64,000 nt of DNA from Hymenobacter cellulosivorans (GTDB lineage: Bacteria > Bacteroidota > Bacteroidia > Cytophagales > Hymenobacteraceae): assembly GCF_022919135.1 (NCBI RefSeq), contig NZ_CP095049.1, positions 2,484,501 to 2,548,500 on the forward strand. Direction: 5' to 3'. Made by a program: the position numbers and the translations under genes. Numbering within the stretch: position 1 is the stretch's first letter; every line of letters begins with the position of its first letter. The notes under the pieces are model-generated. The model was not told the origin of the DNA. It saw only the letters and a list, made by a program, of their open reading frames with translations, and ran no database searches. Of the stretch, positions 25,459-34,492 are shown one piece after another.

Positions 25459-26757
25459 ATGGTATATATTGTGGGCCACCGCTCTGCTATGCAAATACAA
25501 ACTGCCTCTTCCGCGCCGCCTGCCGTCAATAGGTTTAGTCCCAACCTGGAAGCAGTTCGCGGTTTTGCTGCTCTGCTGGTTGTGTGGAGCCACGCCGTCA
25601 GCTTTCCCCTGACGCTCGACCCAGGCTACACAGTTACGGGCTTCTTTTCTTATCTGGCTCCCTCGCATTTCAGCGTGCTGGTGTTTTTTGTGCTGTCGGG
25701 CTACGTCATTGGGCTAACGAATCGGCGGGCCCTAACCGCGGCAACTATCAAGGACTATCTGCGGAAGCGAGGTACTCGTCTCTATCCGATTTATTTCGTG
25801 TGCATGTTGCTGGCCGTACTGGTGGGTGGCACGGCAGCTTATTCCGGGCGCACGATACTCGGCAATTTTACCTTTCTACAGATTCTGCTTACCCCGGTTA
25901 TTGCCGAAAACGCCCCCGCCTGGTCGTTGCATTTCGAGGTAATCTATTACTTGTTGTTTATCCCGATTTCCTATTTAGGGCTCCACCCACTCTTGATGAT
26001 GGGTGGCGCGTTTGCGGTAGGCATGCTAAACCTGTGGCTGTTTCCAACCAACCCGCTACTGTCGTCCTACAGTTTCGGGTTTTCCTTTTGGTTGGCGGGG
26101 CTCACGCTGGCCTTCTACGCCGATAAGTTCTCGTACCGCCAACCCTCGTACCAACAGCTGTTGGCGGTCTTGCTGTTGTTTGTCAGCTTGCGCGGTTTCG
26201 ACGCGCCCGAAACGTTACTGCGCAAAATCGTGGATGCCACAGTTGGCTCGCACCTACACTACATCGGTGGCGACAACTTTACGAGTATCATTTCATTTTA
26301 TGATTATGCCTGGCTGCCCTACGCAGTGGCAAGTATTGTTCTGTTTGCGCACAAGTCCTTCCGGTACCAACGGATCTTCATGACCGGGTTGTTTGTACTG
26401 CCTGGACTTACGTGGTTGCATATCTACGAAACACGAGCCGCGCTGAATGTGAGTTTGTACGGCCTCTCTAGCCTTTTTTACGTGCTGGCTTTGCTGACGT
26501 ATTTCATCGAGAGTAAATGGGTAGAACCGGTGGCTCAAGCCTTCATTGGGGTGTTCATCCGGGTGGGCAGCATTTCCTATGGTCTATATATTGTCCATTT
26601 CCCCTTGCTGATGCTTATGGCCCGCCTCGACTTCTTTACGGGTTCAGCTCTGACCTTCTGGGTAAGATTTGCCGGCTTGCTAGGGGTATCTTTCCTAGGG
26701 GCGTATTGGCTAGAAAGGAAGTTTCAGCCTTGGGTTAAAGCGCACTTTACTGGCTAA
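25459..26757 (+). CDS. Acyltransferase-3 family membrane protein
   Basis: 432 residues, or 422 if it starts at the ATG 25489 (MQIQTASS), which I think more likely. About ten transmembrane segments. The first carries the family motif LEAVRGFAALLVVWSH with the proton-abstracting His, and FVLSGYVIG and LRKRGTRLYPIYFV follow. Members transfer acetyl or other acyl groups onto surface sugars. Together with the second acyltransferase at 47790 it implies O-acylation of the glycan. A C-terminal Lys/Trp-rich tail faces the cytoplasm. Confidence 0.85.
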   Translation: MVYIVGHRSAMQIQTASSAPPAVNRFSPNLEAVRGFAALLVVWSHAVSFPLTLDPGYTVTGFFSYLAPSHFSVLVFFVLSGYVIGLTNRRALTAATIKDYLRKRGTRLYPIYFVCMLLAVLVGGTAAYSGRTILGNFTFLQILLTPVIAENAPAWSLHFEVIYYLLFIPISYLGLHPLLMMGGAFAVGMLNLWLFPTNPLLSSYSFGFSFWLAGLTLAFYADKFSYRQPSYQQLLAVLLLFVSLRGFDAPETLLRKIVDATVGSHLHYIGGDNFTSIISFYDYAWLPYAVASIVLFAHKSFRYQRIFMTGLFVLPGLTWLHIYETRAALNVSLYGLSSLFYVLALLTYFIESKWVEPVAQAFIGVFIRVGSISYGLYIVHFPLLMLMARLDFFTGSALTFWVRFAGLLGVSFLGAYWLERKFQPWVKAHFTG

Positions 26758-26890
26758 GCATGAGGCGCTTCAGGGCCGGCATTCAAGGGCGTTCTGCCCT
26801 AGGATTTGGTCTGTCAAATGAAAGCCCAGTAGCCGTGAAGAAGTACTGTAGTAGCGAAATTGGTTCTAGCAGCCGGCTGGTCTGCGCGCG

Positions 26891-26929
26891 TATGCCAGAA
26901 ACGGCATAAGCTATTATTGTGTACCTTTG
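26891..26929 (+). promoter_or_regulatory. Promoter of the ABC exporter gene with upstream dyad
   Basis: A perfect TACCTTTG -7 box lies at 26922-26929, 75 bases before the ATG. The dyad TATGCC-6-GGCATA (26891-26908) sits at about the place of the -33 element, so it could be an operator. Confidence 0.5.
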
Positions 26930-27003
26930 TGGCTTCGTTGCGTTTCAGGCGATGCCAAGCTGTCTAACCCTAGAACAGTAGTTGCCGATGACAATTGACC
27001 TGC

Positions 27004-28773
27004 ATGAATACTGGAATAATTAAATATAGTGTGTCGAGCATCCTATACTACCTCACTGCGGCGGAGCGGCGGAAGGTAGTGTGGATGTTTTTCCTGCTCA
27101 TATTAGCTTCCCTGCTGGACGTTGTGGGCCTCGCGGCTCTGGTGCCGGTTATGATGGTAGCAGCGGAGCCCGGTGGTATTCATAAGAACAAGTATTTCGA
27201 CTGGCTATTTCAGGCCCTGAATTTTGAGTCGGAACGGTCCTTTTTGCTAGTTCTGATCGTCGCTATTCTGGTATTCTTTCTGCTAAAGAATGCCTTTTCA
27301 GTATGGATCAACCACTTGCAAACCAAGTTTACGGCAGAAGTGGGCCTGGCCATCGTGCGAACTCAGTTGGATAAGTACCTGAACTTTCCGTTTTGGCACT
27401 TCAACGACCTTGGTTCTGCGAGCCTGATCAATAGTTCTCTGCAGGTGCCGAGTACTTACGTGAACATGATTATCCGGCCATTGTTCATCTTCTTTGCCGA
27501 ATTGACAGTAGTGCTGGTTATTGTAGTGGGTATCCTGGTGTATCAGCCGCTGCTGCTGGTTATTCTGGTGTTTGTGCTGCTGCCGACTACCTTCCTGACT
27601 TACCGCTCCATGCGGGCCCGCTCACAGATAATCGGTAACCGGATCAATGAACTCAACCCTATTTCCATCTCCACAATTACCGACCTGTTTACCGGCTTTG
27701 TGGAACTGCGCCTAGCTGATAAGCAAACCCGCTTCCGGAACAAGCTGCTCGATAGCCAGAAGGAGATTCGTAAGCTCGACGCCGAGGCGTATCTGTACAC
27801 ATTGTTGCCCCTGCGTATTATCGAGATGGTCGCCATATTCGGGGTGCTGACCATCTTTATGTATGCCCTCTTCGTGGCTGATGAGTCTACCAGTCTGATT
27901 ACGTTGGTGGGCTTGTTTGCTGCCGCGGCTTACCGCCTGATGCCATCCGTCAACCGTATGCTCATGTCGATGGTGCAGCTTAAGCAGAGCCAGTACACAA
28001 TAGAAAACCTGGAAAGCTTCCGCGAAGAGGAGTATGATCAGAAGCTGAGTCCTAACCAGCAACCCCTGGAATTCCACGAATCCATTGCCTTTCAGAACGT
28101 TTCTTTCACTTTTCCCAACGGTGAGGCCCCGGTACTGCGCGGAATTTCGCTGAAAGTTAAGAAAGGGGAGAAGATCGGCTTTATCGGTAGTTCAGGTTCG
28201 GGTAAGACCACGCTGATGAACATCTTGCTGCGTTTCTACACCGAACAGCAAGGCCACATTCTCGTCGATGGCCGCCCGCTCACTCCCCAGCACCTGAAGG
28301 CCTGGCACAGCATCATCGGCTACGTAAAGCAGGATACGTTCCTGATGCAGGCCTCTATCCGGGACAATATCACGCTGGGCGACCCACAGGTAGACGAAGA
28401 CCGCCTGCACTACGCCATTGAGCAGGCCTCGCTGCAAGGCTTCGTTCAGAACCTGCCCGACGGCCTAGATACCTTTATCGGGGAGCGGGGTTCCAAGCTT
28501 TCCGGGGGGCAGCGCCAGCGGATCGGGATTGCCCGGGCCTTGTATAAGCGCACTGAAATCTTGGTGCTGGATGAGGCAACCAGCGCCCTCGACAACGAAA
28601 CAGAGCGGGAAGTAAACGAGGCTATCAACAAGCTGTCGAAAACCGAAATCACCATTCTCATTATTGCCCACCGCATTACTACACTACGGGAATGCGACCG
28701 GATCTACGAACTGGGTCAGGGAGAGATTGTGGCGCAACATCAGTACGCCGAACTGGCGCAAAGCATCGTATAA
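27004..28773 (+). CDS. ABC exporter, lipid-linked oligosaccharide flippase type
   Basis: A 589-residue half-transporter: six transmembrane helices (~20-330), then an ATPase domain. Walker A GSSGSGKTT near residue 395, Q-loop VKQDTFLM, signature LSGGQRQR, Walker B EILVLDEATS and H-loop IIAHR are all intact, so it should work as a homodimer. In a glycan locus it is most like PglK-type flippases that turn undecaprenyl-linked oligosaccharide across the inner membrane; a lipid A exporter role is the alternative. The ATG at 27004 is used; a TTG three codons earlier is less likely. Confidence 0.88.
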   Translation: MNTGIIKYSVSSILYYLTAAERRKVVWMFFLLILASLLDVVGLAALVPVMMVAAEPGGIHKNKYFDWLFQALNFESERSFLLVLIVAILVFFLLKNAFSVWINHLQTKFTAEVGLAIVRTQLDKYLNFPFWHFNDLGSASLINSSLQVPSTYVNMIIRPLFIFFAELTVVLVIVVGILVYQPLLLVILVFVLLPTTFLTYRSMRARSQIIGNRINELNPISISTITDLFTGFVELRLADKQTRFRNKLLDSQKEIRKLDAEAYLYTLLPLRIIEMVAIFGVLTIFMYALFVADESTSLITLVGLFAAAAYRLMPSVNRMLMSMVQLKQSQYTIENLESFREEEYDQKLSPNQQPLEFHESIAFQNVSFTFPNGEAPVLRGISLKVKKGEKIGFIGSSGSGKTTLMNILLRFYTEQQGHILVDGRPLTPQHLKAWHSIIGYVKQDTFLMQASIRDNITLGDPQVDEDRLHYAIEQASLQGFVQNLPDGLDTFIGERGSKLSGGQRQRIGIARALYKRTEILVLDEATSALDNETEREVNEAINKLSKTEITILIIAHRITTLRECDRIYELGQGEIVAQHQYAELAQSIV

Positions 28774-28817
28774 GCTCCCCACCAAGGAGGAGCTACCCGT
28801 TTTCTAACCTGATTTAC

Positions 28818-29909
28818 ATGAATATCAACGTCACAAAGTCCTTTTTGCCGCCGCTGGAAGACTATGTTGAATATCTCACCGGCATTTGGGACCGAGTACA
28901 TCTGACCAACGCTGGCCCGCTGGTCGTGGAATTGGAAAAGCAGCTGCGAGAATACCTGGGGGTAAAGCACTTGTTTTTTGTCAATAATGGGACGATTGCG
29001 CTGCAGATTGCCATTAAGGCCCTGGAGCTCAAAGGCGAAGTACTGACGACTCCCTTTTCCTACGTCGCGACGACCTCTAGTCTGGTGTGGGAAGGATGCA
29101 CGCCTGTTTTTGTGGATATTGACCCCGAAACGCTCTGCATTGATCCTACCTTGCTCGAAGCGGCCATTACGCCCCGCACTGTTGCTATCATGGCTACTCA
29201 CGTGTATGGCAACCCCTGCGACGTAGAAGCCATCGAGGCCATCGCCAAGCGGCATAACCTTCGGGTAATTTACGACGCGGCTCATGCCTTCGGCGTGACG
29301 TACAAGGACAACTCAGTGTTGAACTACGGCGATATTTCGACGCTGAGCTTCCACGCTACCAAGCTGTTCCATACGGTAGAAGGCGGCGCTATCGTGACGG
29401 ATAATGACGAGCTGGCGCACAAGATCAGCTACATGCGCAACTTCGGCCACAACGGACCCGAGGCCTTCTGGGGGGTAGGTGTGAATGGCAAAAGCTCCGA
29501 ATTTCATGCTGCCATGGGCCTGTGCGTGCTGCCTCGCGTGGATGAGCTGATTCGGCGGCGTAAGGAAATTAGTGAGCGGTACGACCGGCTGCTGGCCGAT
29601 ACGCCCCTGGCGCGGCCGCGCATTCATGAGCACACGCGCTATAATTACTCATACTACCCCACCCTGCTGCCATCGGAAGAAGTGCTGCTCCAGGTGCGTG
29701 ACGCCCTCAATGCCCGCGATATCACGCCCCGGCGTTATTTCTACCCCTCACTGAATACGCTGGACTACACCAACAAGCAGCCGGCGCCGGTATCGGAAAG
29801 TGCTTCGGTACGGGCCCTGTGTCTGCCGCTCTATTACGACCTGACCGATGAGCAGGTTGACCGGGTGTGCGCCGTTATCCACGAGTCATTAGCGCAGCTG
29901 CACCAGTAA
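28818..29909 (+). CDS. Sugar 4-aminotransferase, DegT family (VioA-like)
   Basis: A 363-residue PLP aminotransferase starting MNINVTKSFLPPLEDYV. VNNGTIALQIAIKAL, TTPFSYVATTSSLVWEGC, VDIDPETLCIDP, and the PLP Lys182 in SFHATKLFHTVEGG. The wording is close to VioA-like enzymes that make dTDP-4-amino-4,6-dideoxyglucose (Qui4N); this is family recognition and the sugar was not proven. The next gene is a PglD/VioB-like acetyltransferase, which supports a Qui4NAc route. The longer frame starting inside the ABC gene was rejected. Confidence 0.85.
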   Translation: MNINVTKSFLPPLEDYVEYLTGIWDRVHLTNAGPLVVELEKQLREYLGVKHLFFVNNGTIALQIAIKALELKGEVLTTPFSYVATTSSLVWEGCTPVFVDIDPETLCIDPTLLEAAITPRTVAIMATHVYGNPCDVEAIEAIAKRHNLRVIYDAAHAFGVTYKDNSVLNYGDISTLSFHATKLFHTVEGGAIVTDNDELAHKISYMRNFGHNGPEAFWGVGVNGKSSEFHAAMGLCVLPRVDELIRRRKEISERYDRLLADTPLARPRIHEHTRYNYSYYPTLLPSEEVLLQVRDALNARDITPRRYFYPSLNTLDYTNKQPAPVSESASVRALCLPLYYDLTDEQVDRVCAVIHESLAQLHQ

Positions 29910-29979
29910 AAATTGGGGCTAACGCTAGTCGTACTTGCGTTTTAAGGCCGCTACGTTTTTCACTTCAGCCGGGGTACGT

Positions 29980-30612
29980 ATGCTAATAATAGGAGCGCGG
30001 GGGCACGCCATAGAACTCCTGCACGCCTTCGAAAACGTGTGGCAGCCGGATACGGTAGCTTTCTACGACGATGTGACGCCCAACATGCCGGATAAGGTAT
30101 TTGACTCTTATCCGCTGCTGAAAAGCCCCCGAGAGGCCGCCGACTGGCTGGCCATGGACTGCCGCTTTGTGCTCGGTGTGGGGGGCGTCAAGGTCCGGCA
30201 GATGCTGGCTCGTAAGTTTGAGGCCCTGGGTGGGGAACTGACTTCGGCCCTAGCGGCTACGGCAATGATTAGCCGGTATGCTTCCTCCTTAGGGCCGGGG
30301 CTGAATGTAATGCAGCAGGCGCTGATTTCGCCCAATGCCCAAGTAGGGGAGGGTACGCTGCTCAACACAGCGTGCAGTATTCACCACGATGTGGTCGTTG
30401 GGGCCTTCTGTGAAATTGCGCCCGGTGCCCGCCTGCTTGGTAACGTCCAGGTGGGCGACCTGTGCTTTGTAGGAGCCAACGCAACGGTGCTGCCGCGCGT
30501 ACGGCTCGGCAACCACGTGGTGGTCGGGGCCGGAGCAGTCGTCAACCAGGATGTGCCCGACCATACCACGGTCGTAGGTGTACCGGCCCGGCCACTTGCT
30601 TCTAAGCGCTGA
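29980..30612 (+). CDS. Left-handed beta-helix sugar acetyltransferase, NeuD/PglD family
   Basis: 210 residues. Rossmann-like N-terminal part (MLIIGARGHAIELLHAFENV, then FVLGVGGVKVRQ) followed by a hexapeptide beta-helix (~95-205): ISPNAQVGEGTLLNTACSIHHDVVVGAFCEIAPGA-type rungs with the catalytic His region ACSIHHD, ending DHTTVVGVPARPL. NeuD/PglD/PerB/VioB enzymes acetylate the amino group of nucleotide amino sugars. Directly downstream of the DegT aminotransferase, it most likely acetylates that product. The ATG 29980 fits the family start. Confidence 0.88.
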   Translation: MLIIGARGHAIELLHAFENVWQPDTVAFYDDVTPNMPDKVFDSYPLLKSPREAADWLAMDCRFVLGVGGVKVRQMLARKFEALGGELTSALAATAMISRYASSLGPGLNVMQQALISPNAQVGEGTLLNTACSIHHDVVVGAFCEIAPGARLLGNVQVGDLCFVGANATVLPRVRLGNHVVVGAGAVVNQDVPDHTTVVGVPARPLASKR

Positions 30613-30662
30613 TCTTTCAACTACACCGGTATATAACCGGTTGATTTCTAACTTCTTCTGGC

Positions 30663-31568
30663 ATGCCTAAAGTAAGCGTCTGCTGTATTACCTACAACCA
30701 CGAGCATTTTCTGCGCCAGGCTCTCGATTCGGTGCTGATGCAGAAAACCGACTTCGAAGTGGAGTTAGTTATCGGTGAGGATTGCTCGACGGACGGTACC
30801 CGCGCCATTGTGGAAGAATATCAGCGACGTTACCCCAAGCAGGTAAAGGCCCTACTGCCAGCTAAGAACCTAGGCATCATGCCCAATCTGCTGGCGACAT
30901 TTCAGGCCTGCACCGGAGAATACGTGGCCATCCTGGAAGGCGACGACTACTGGACTGATCCGCAGAAGCTGGCCCTGCAGGTAGAGCTGCTGGACAGTCG
31001 CCCGGATATTGCGCTCTGCATTCACGATGCCGAGTCGTTCTCGGATGATAGCCCCAAAACCCAGCTCTACAGCGAGGAGTTTCCCGACGTGCTGTCGGCC
31101 GAGCGGCCGGTAATGACGCAGAAAGACATTGTGCAAAAAGGCTGGGGCATTCCTACGGCTTCCATGCTGTTTCGGCGGGCGGCCCTGCAGCCCCCGGCTT
31201 GGTTTACCGGCGTGTACAGCGGCGACTATACTATGCACCTGCTCATCACCCAACACGGCGACGTGTACTACATTCCGCGGGTAATGTCTCGCTACCGCAC
31301 CCACGCGGGCAGCATTTCCCAGATTTCCAACCGCACTAAGAGCGTCGGCTTTATCAGCAAGCGTATTTTTGAATTGCAGCAATACCAGCAGATGCTGCCC
31401 CAGTACAAGGACCACTACAACGGCTACCTCCAGTACTGGTACTTTGAGCGAAGCCTGGCGTTGCGGCAAGGAAAGGAAGCAGTGAAAGGCTGGTTGGATT
31501 ACGTGCGGGCTATTACGCTAAGTCCGGAGCTTTTTCGGAAGTGGCTGTTCCGTACGCCAGCCAAGTAA
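30663..31568 (+). CDS. GT2 glycosyltransferase
   Basis: A 301-residue soluble GT2 enzyme. Start VSVCCITYNHEHFLRQALDSVL, then VIGEDCSTDGTRAIVEEYQ, and the catalytic DxD in AILEGDDYWTDPQKLALQ. The second half has WGIPTASMLFRRAALQPPAWF and YRTHAGSISQISN, a form common in capsule and O-antigen clusters. The donor is unknown. It is closely similar to the broken gene that follows, so the two probably arose by tandem duplication. Confidence 0.9.
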   Translation: MPKVSVCCITYNHEHFLRQALDSVLMQKTDFEVELVIGEDCSTDGTRAIVEEYQRRYPKQVKALLPAKNLGIMPNLLATFQACTGEYVAILEGDDYWTDPQKLALQVELLDSRPDIALCIHDAESFSDDSPKTQLYSEEFPDVLSAERPVMTQKDIVQKGWGIPTASMLFRRAALQPPAWFTGVYSGDYTMHLLITQHGDVYYIPRVMSRYRTHAGSISQISNRTKSVGFISKRIFELQQYQQMLPQYKDHYNGYLQYWYFERSLALRQGKEAVKGWLDYVRAITLSPELFRKWLFRTPAK

Positions 31569-31759
31569 TACCCGTTCGGGGTTTGAGCCGATACCCTATG
31601 CCTAAACTGCCTGTGACCCGGCTTGTGTATACTCTCTGCTATGCAAACCGTACTTGGCGGAACCTGCCGTGTGCTCGACAGGCCCCAGCCTAGTAAGGGA
31701 AGTGCATTGATGCGTAGTCGGCAGGTAAAACAGTCTTCCCGCCTCTCAGTTCAACGTGC

Positions 31760-32695
31760 ATGGCTGCTACTCCTTTCGTCAGTGTCATGGTTGTAATCTA
31801 TAACCATGACCAGTATGTAGAGCAGGCATTGGATAGGATTCTGGCGCAACGTGTCAATTCTCCCTGGGAAGTGGTGGTAGCCGATGATTGTTCGATAGAT
31901 GGTACAGCCGCAATTTTGGCTCGTTATCAACAACGCTACCCCGACATCGTACGGGTGCTGCCTGTCGAACTGGGGGTATCCCGCAACTTTGAGCGGGCTA
32001 TGCAAGCTTGCCTGGGTAAGTTTGTGGCCATAGTGGAAGGCGACGATTATTGGACCAGCCCGGACAAGCTTCAACTGCAGGCAGAGTTTATGCAGAGTCA
32101 TCCTGATTTCAGTATGTGCTTTCACAATGCTGAGGTAATAGGTAATGTATGAGGATGATCCTACCCGCGCCAGTCACGTGATGAACGGCCAAGAAAAGCT
32201 GGAGTACACCCTGGACGATATTACTGCCGGCTGGTTTATTGCCACGGCTTCGGTCATGTATCGGAACGGGGTGCTACCCGAGCTGCCGGCCTGGATACAC
32301 GAATCAGTAATAGTGGACCTGCCGTTTTTTCTATGCTGACTACCAAAGGCCGTGTCGGCTATCCGCCGCAAACGATGAGTGTCTATCGGGTACATAGCCA
32401 CGGGGTGACCCGCTCCAGCAAACAGGAACTGTTTCTGCTACAACTGGGAAAAATGTGTCAGTATCTCGACCAGGAACTACAGTATAAGTATCACCGTAAC
32501 CTAACTCTCAAGCAAGGTGAGACTTACAGTGTGTTGGCCGGAGTGATGGCCAACAATCATCATTATAACAAAGCCCGGCAGTATTTTCTGCTGTCCCTGC
32601 GTTGTAAGCTCACGGTTGGAAGGCTGCCTTCCGTGCAGGATATAAAGACACTAATAACTTTGATTTTGCCGGTCCTACGGCGCCGAGTGGCTTAA
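31760..32695 (+). pseudogene. GT2 glycosyltransferase with two frameshifts
   Basis: Three frames join into one ~311-residue GT2 protein parallel to the gene at 30663. The first (31760-32152) has VSVMVVIYNHDQYVEQALD, VVADDCSIDGTAAI and IVEGDDYWTSPDKLQLQ. A second frame, offset by +1, carries ITAGWFIATASVMYRN to VDLPFFL. The third (32333-32695) is back in the first phase with VGYPPQTMSVYRVHSHG. So there is a +1 shift at 32141-32149 and a -1 shift at about 32325-32333 beside a six-T run. All expected parts are present in order, so decay is recent or the indels are sequencing errors. Confidence 0.75.
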
Positions 32696-32734
32696 TTCGC
32701 GACTTGCAAACCACCTCCCGTTATTCACTGCTTC

Positions 32735-33790
32735 ATGTCTTCATCCCAACCTGCCCCGTCAGGGGTTACGCTACTGATCTGTACGCACAACGGGGCTGCC
32801 CGAGTGGGCGAAGTACTACGATATGTAGCCGCGCAGCAGGTAGCAGCCGGTGTGGCCTGGGAGGTGCTGCTAATCAGCAATGCCTCCAAAGATGATACCT
32901 TGGAAGTAGCCACCCGCCTAGGGAAACAGCTGCTGCCCGCCGGTGTGCCTTACCGGGTGCTGGATGAGCCGCGGCCGGGAAAGGAACATGCATTGGTGCG
33001 GGGCTTTACCGAAGCTCGGTACGAAGCAGTGGCCATTGTGGATGACGACAACCTGCTGGCTCCTGACTATACGCAGGTTGCTTTCGACGTAATGAGTGCT
33101 CATCCCGAAATCGGGGTGCTGGGCGCTCACGCTACAGGCGGCTTCGAAGTGGAGCCGCCGGCCTGGTTTAAGCAGGTGCAGGCCGTATACGCCATTGGCC
33201 CACAGAATGGGGGCGTGAGCGGACCGTATCCCGACAAGGAAGGCTTTGTGTACGGCGCGGGCTCAGTGGTGCGCCGCTCGGGCTGGCTGAAGCTGCAAGA
33301 GCATGGCTTCCACTTCCTGACCCAGGTGCAGCGCGGTAAAGTGCTGGCCGGCGGCGAAGATATTGAGCTAGGTGAAGCTCTGCGCCTGGCTGGCTACAAG
33401 CTGTGGTACGACGAGCGGCTGCGGTTTCAGCACTTCATGTACCGCAGCCGCCTAACCTGGGACTATCTGCTGCGTATCGGTCCGGGTGCGCCGTCGGCCC
33501 TGCTCATCAGTACGGTGTATTACTTTGTGGCCCGTCACCCCAATCTAACCGAATCAGCCTTCAGCCGGCTCTACGCCAAGCGCCTGGTATGGCTGATGAC
33601 CGAACTGGCCAAGCGGGCCGGGGCGGTGGCCTCGGTGTGGCGCCGCCCGCCCGGGGAAGGTGAAATGGCTAACTTTGAGGCCCTGCGCTTACTACACAAC
33701 TTTCAGGTTTCGCTCACTAACAGGGGAGAGGCCCGGCGGCTTTTCTGCGAAGTCCGGGCCCTGCAGCAGCGCCTGGCCGAATCCAAGTAA
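32735..33790 (+). CDS. GT2 glycosyltransferase
   Basis: 351 residues. GT2 domain from VTLLICTHNGAARVGEVL, with LISNASKDDTLEVA, LDEPRPGKEHAL, and the DxD in AIVDDDNLLAPDY. Then AGGEDIELGEALRLAGYKLWYDE, where the ED pair is typical of the acceptor side. The C-terminal ~110 residues are helical, with a weak hydrophobic stretch (ALLISTVYYFVA) that may touch the membrane. The role in this glycan is unknown; the sequence is intact. Confidence 0.88.
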   Translation: MSSSQPAPSGVTLLICTHNGAARVGEVLRYVAAQQVAAGVAWEVLLISNASKDDTLEVATRLGKQLLPAGVPYRVLDEPRPGKEHALVRGFTEARYEAVAIVDDDNLLAPDYTQVAFDVMSAHPEIGVLGAHATGGFEVEPPAWFKQVQAVYAIGPQNGGVSGPYPDKEGFVYGAGSVVRRSGWLKLQEHGFHFLTQVQRGKVLAGGEDIELGEALRLAGYKLWYDERLRFQHFMYRSRLTWDYLLRIGPGAPSALLISTVYYFVARHPNLTESAFSRLYAKRLVWLMTELAKRAGAVASVWRRPPGEGEMANFEALRLLHNFQVSLTNRGEARRLFCEVRALQQRLAESK

Positions 33791-33814
33791 CCACTCCGCT
33801 GTTCTGTTTGTCCT

Positions 33815-34456
33815 ATGTCCATTCTTGGCCGCGTCCGCAATAAGATTAATGAAGAGCTGTACCAGCGCCGCCGCCGCCGGGAGCAGCAGCAGTTGCACAA
33901 CCGCGACTTTACCGTCATTTCCAATGACTGCTGGGGCGCCGAGGTTTATAAGCACTTCGACCTGCCCTTCAATACGCCCTTCATCGGCCTGATGCTGATG
34001 GCCCCCGACTTTATTGAGTTGCTGCGCAACCCGCGCTACTACTTGAGCCAGCCGCTGGTGTTTCAGGAAAAGTCGCGCTACGACATGATTAACGAGCTGC
34101 AAAAAACGCACAAGCATCCGTTTCCGGTGGCCACACTCGGCGACAAAGTCGAGCTTCAGTTTCTGCACTACCACTCCCAGGAAGAAGCCGCAGCGAAGTG
34201 GCCGCGCCGGGTGGAGCGCATCAACTGGGACAACCTGCGGGTGAAATTCGACGGCAGCAAAGACTTCGCCACGCCCGAGCTGGTGCGCGAATTCACCAAG
34301 CTGCCCTACCAAAAGCTACTGCTGCTGGAAAAGCCCGTGGCCGGCGTGCCCGAAGGCGTACTAGTGCCCGACTACACCACCAACGGGATGGAGCTGTTTC
34401 GCCGTTCTTTGTCTCACTTTGATCTGCTGAACTGGCTTCAGCCTAAGTCGGCCTAA
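33815..34456 (+). CDS. DUF1919 exopolysaccharide protein
   Basis: A 213-residue protein of the DUF1919 family: RDFTVISNDCWGAEVYKHFDLPFNTPFIGLML is its clear signature, with MAPDFIELLRNPRYYL next. There is no signal peptide or membrane helix. Such proteins recur in polysaccharide loci and are thought to be transferases or modifiers; the reaction is unknown. The N-terminus is strongly basic (QRRRRREQQQ). It sits between glycosyltransferases with gaps of 24 and 36 bases, so it is part of the same operon. Confidence 0.85.
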   Translation: MSILGRVRNKINEELYQRRRRREQQQLHNRDFTVISNDCWGAEVYKHFDLPFNTPFIGLMLMAPDFIELLRNPRYYLSQPLVFQEKSRYDMINELQKTHKHPFPVATLGDKVELQFLHYHSQEEAAAKWPRRVERINWDNLRVKFDGSKDFATPELVREFTKLPYQKLLLLEKPVAGVPEGVLVPDYTTNGMELFRRSLSHFDLLNWLQPKSA

Positions 34457-34492
34457 GGCCACGCCCTGTCTTTCACCTGATTTATCGAGCTT

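Noticed and set aside
28692..28817. Extended N-terminus of the VioA-like aminotransferase
   Set aside because: It would overlap the end of the ABC gene and has no similarity to the family; the ATG at 28818 gives the canonical start.
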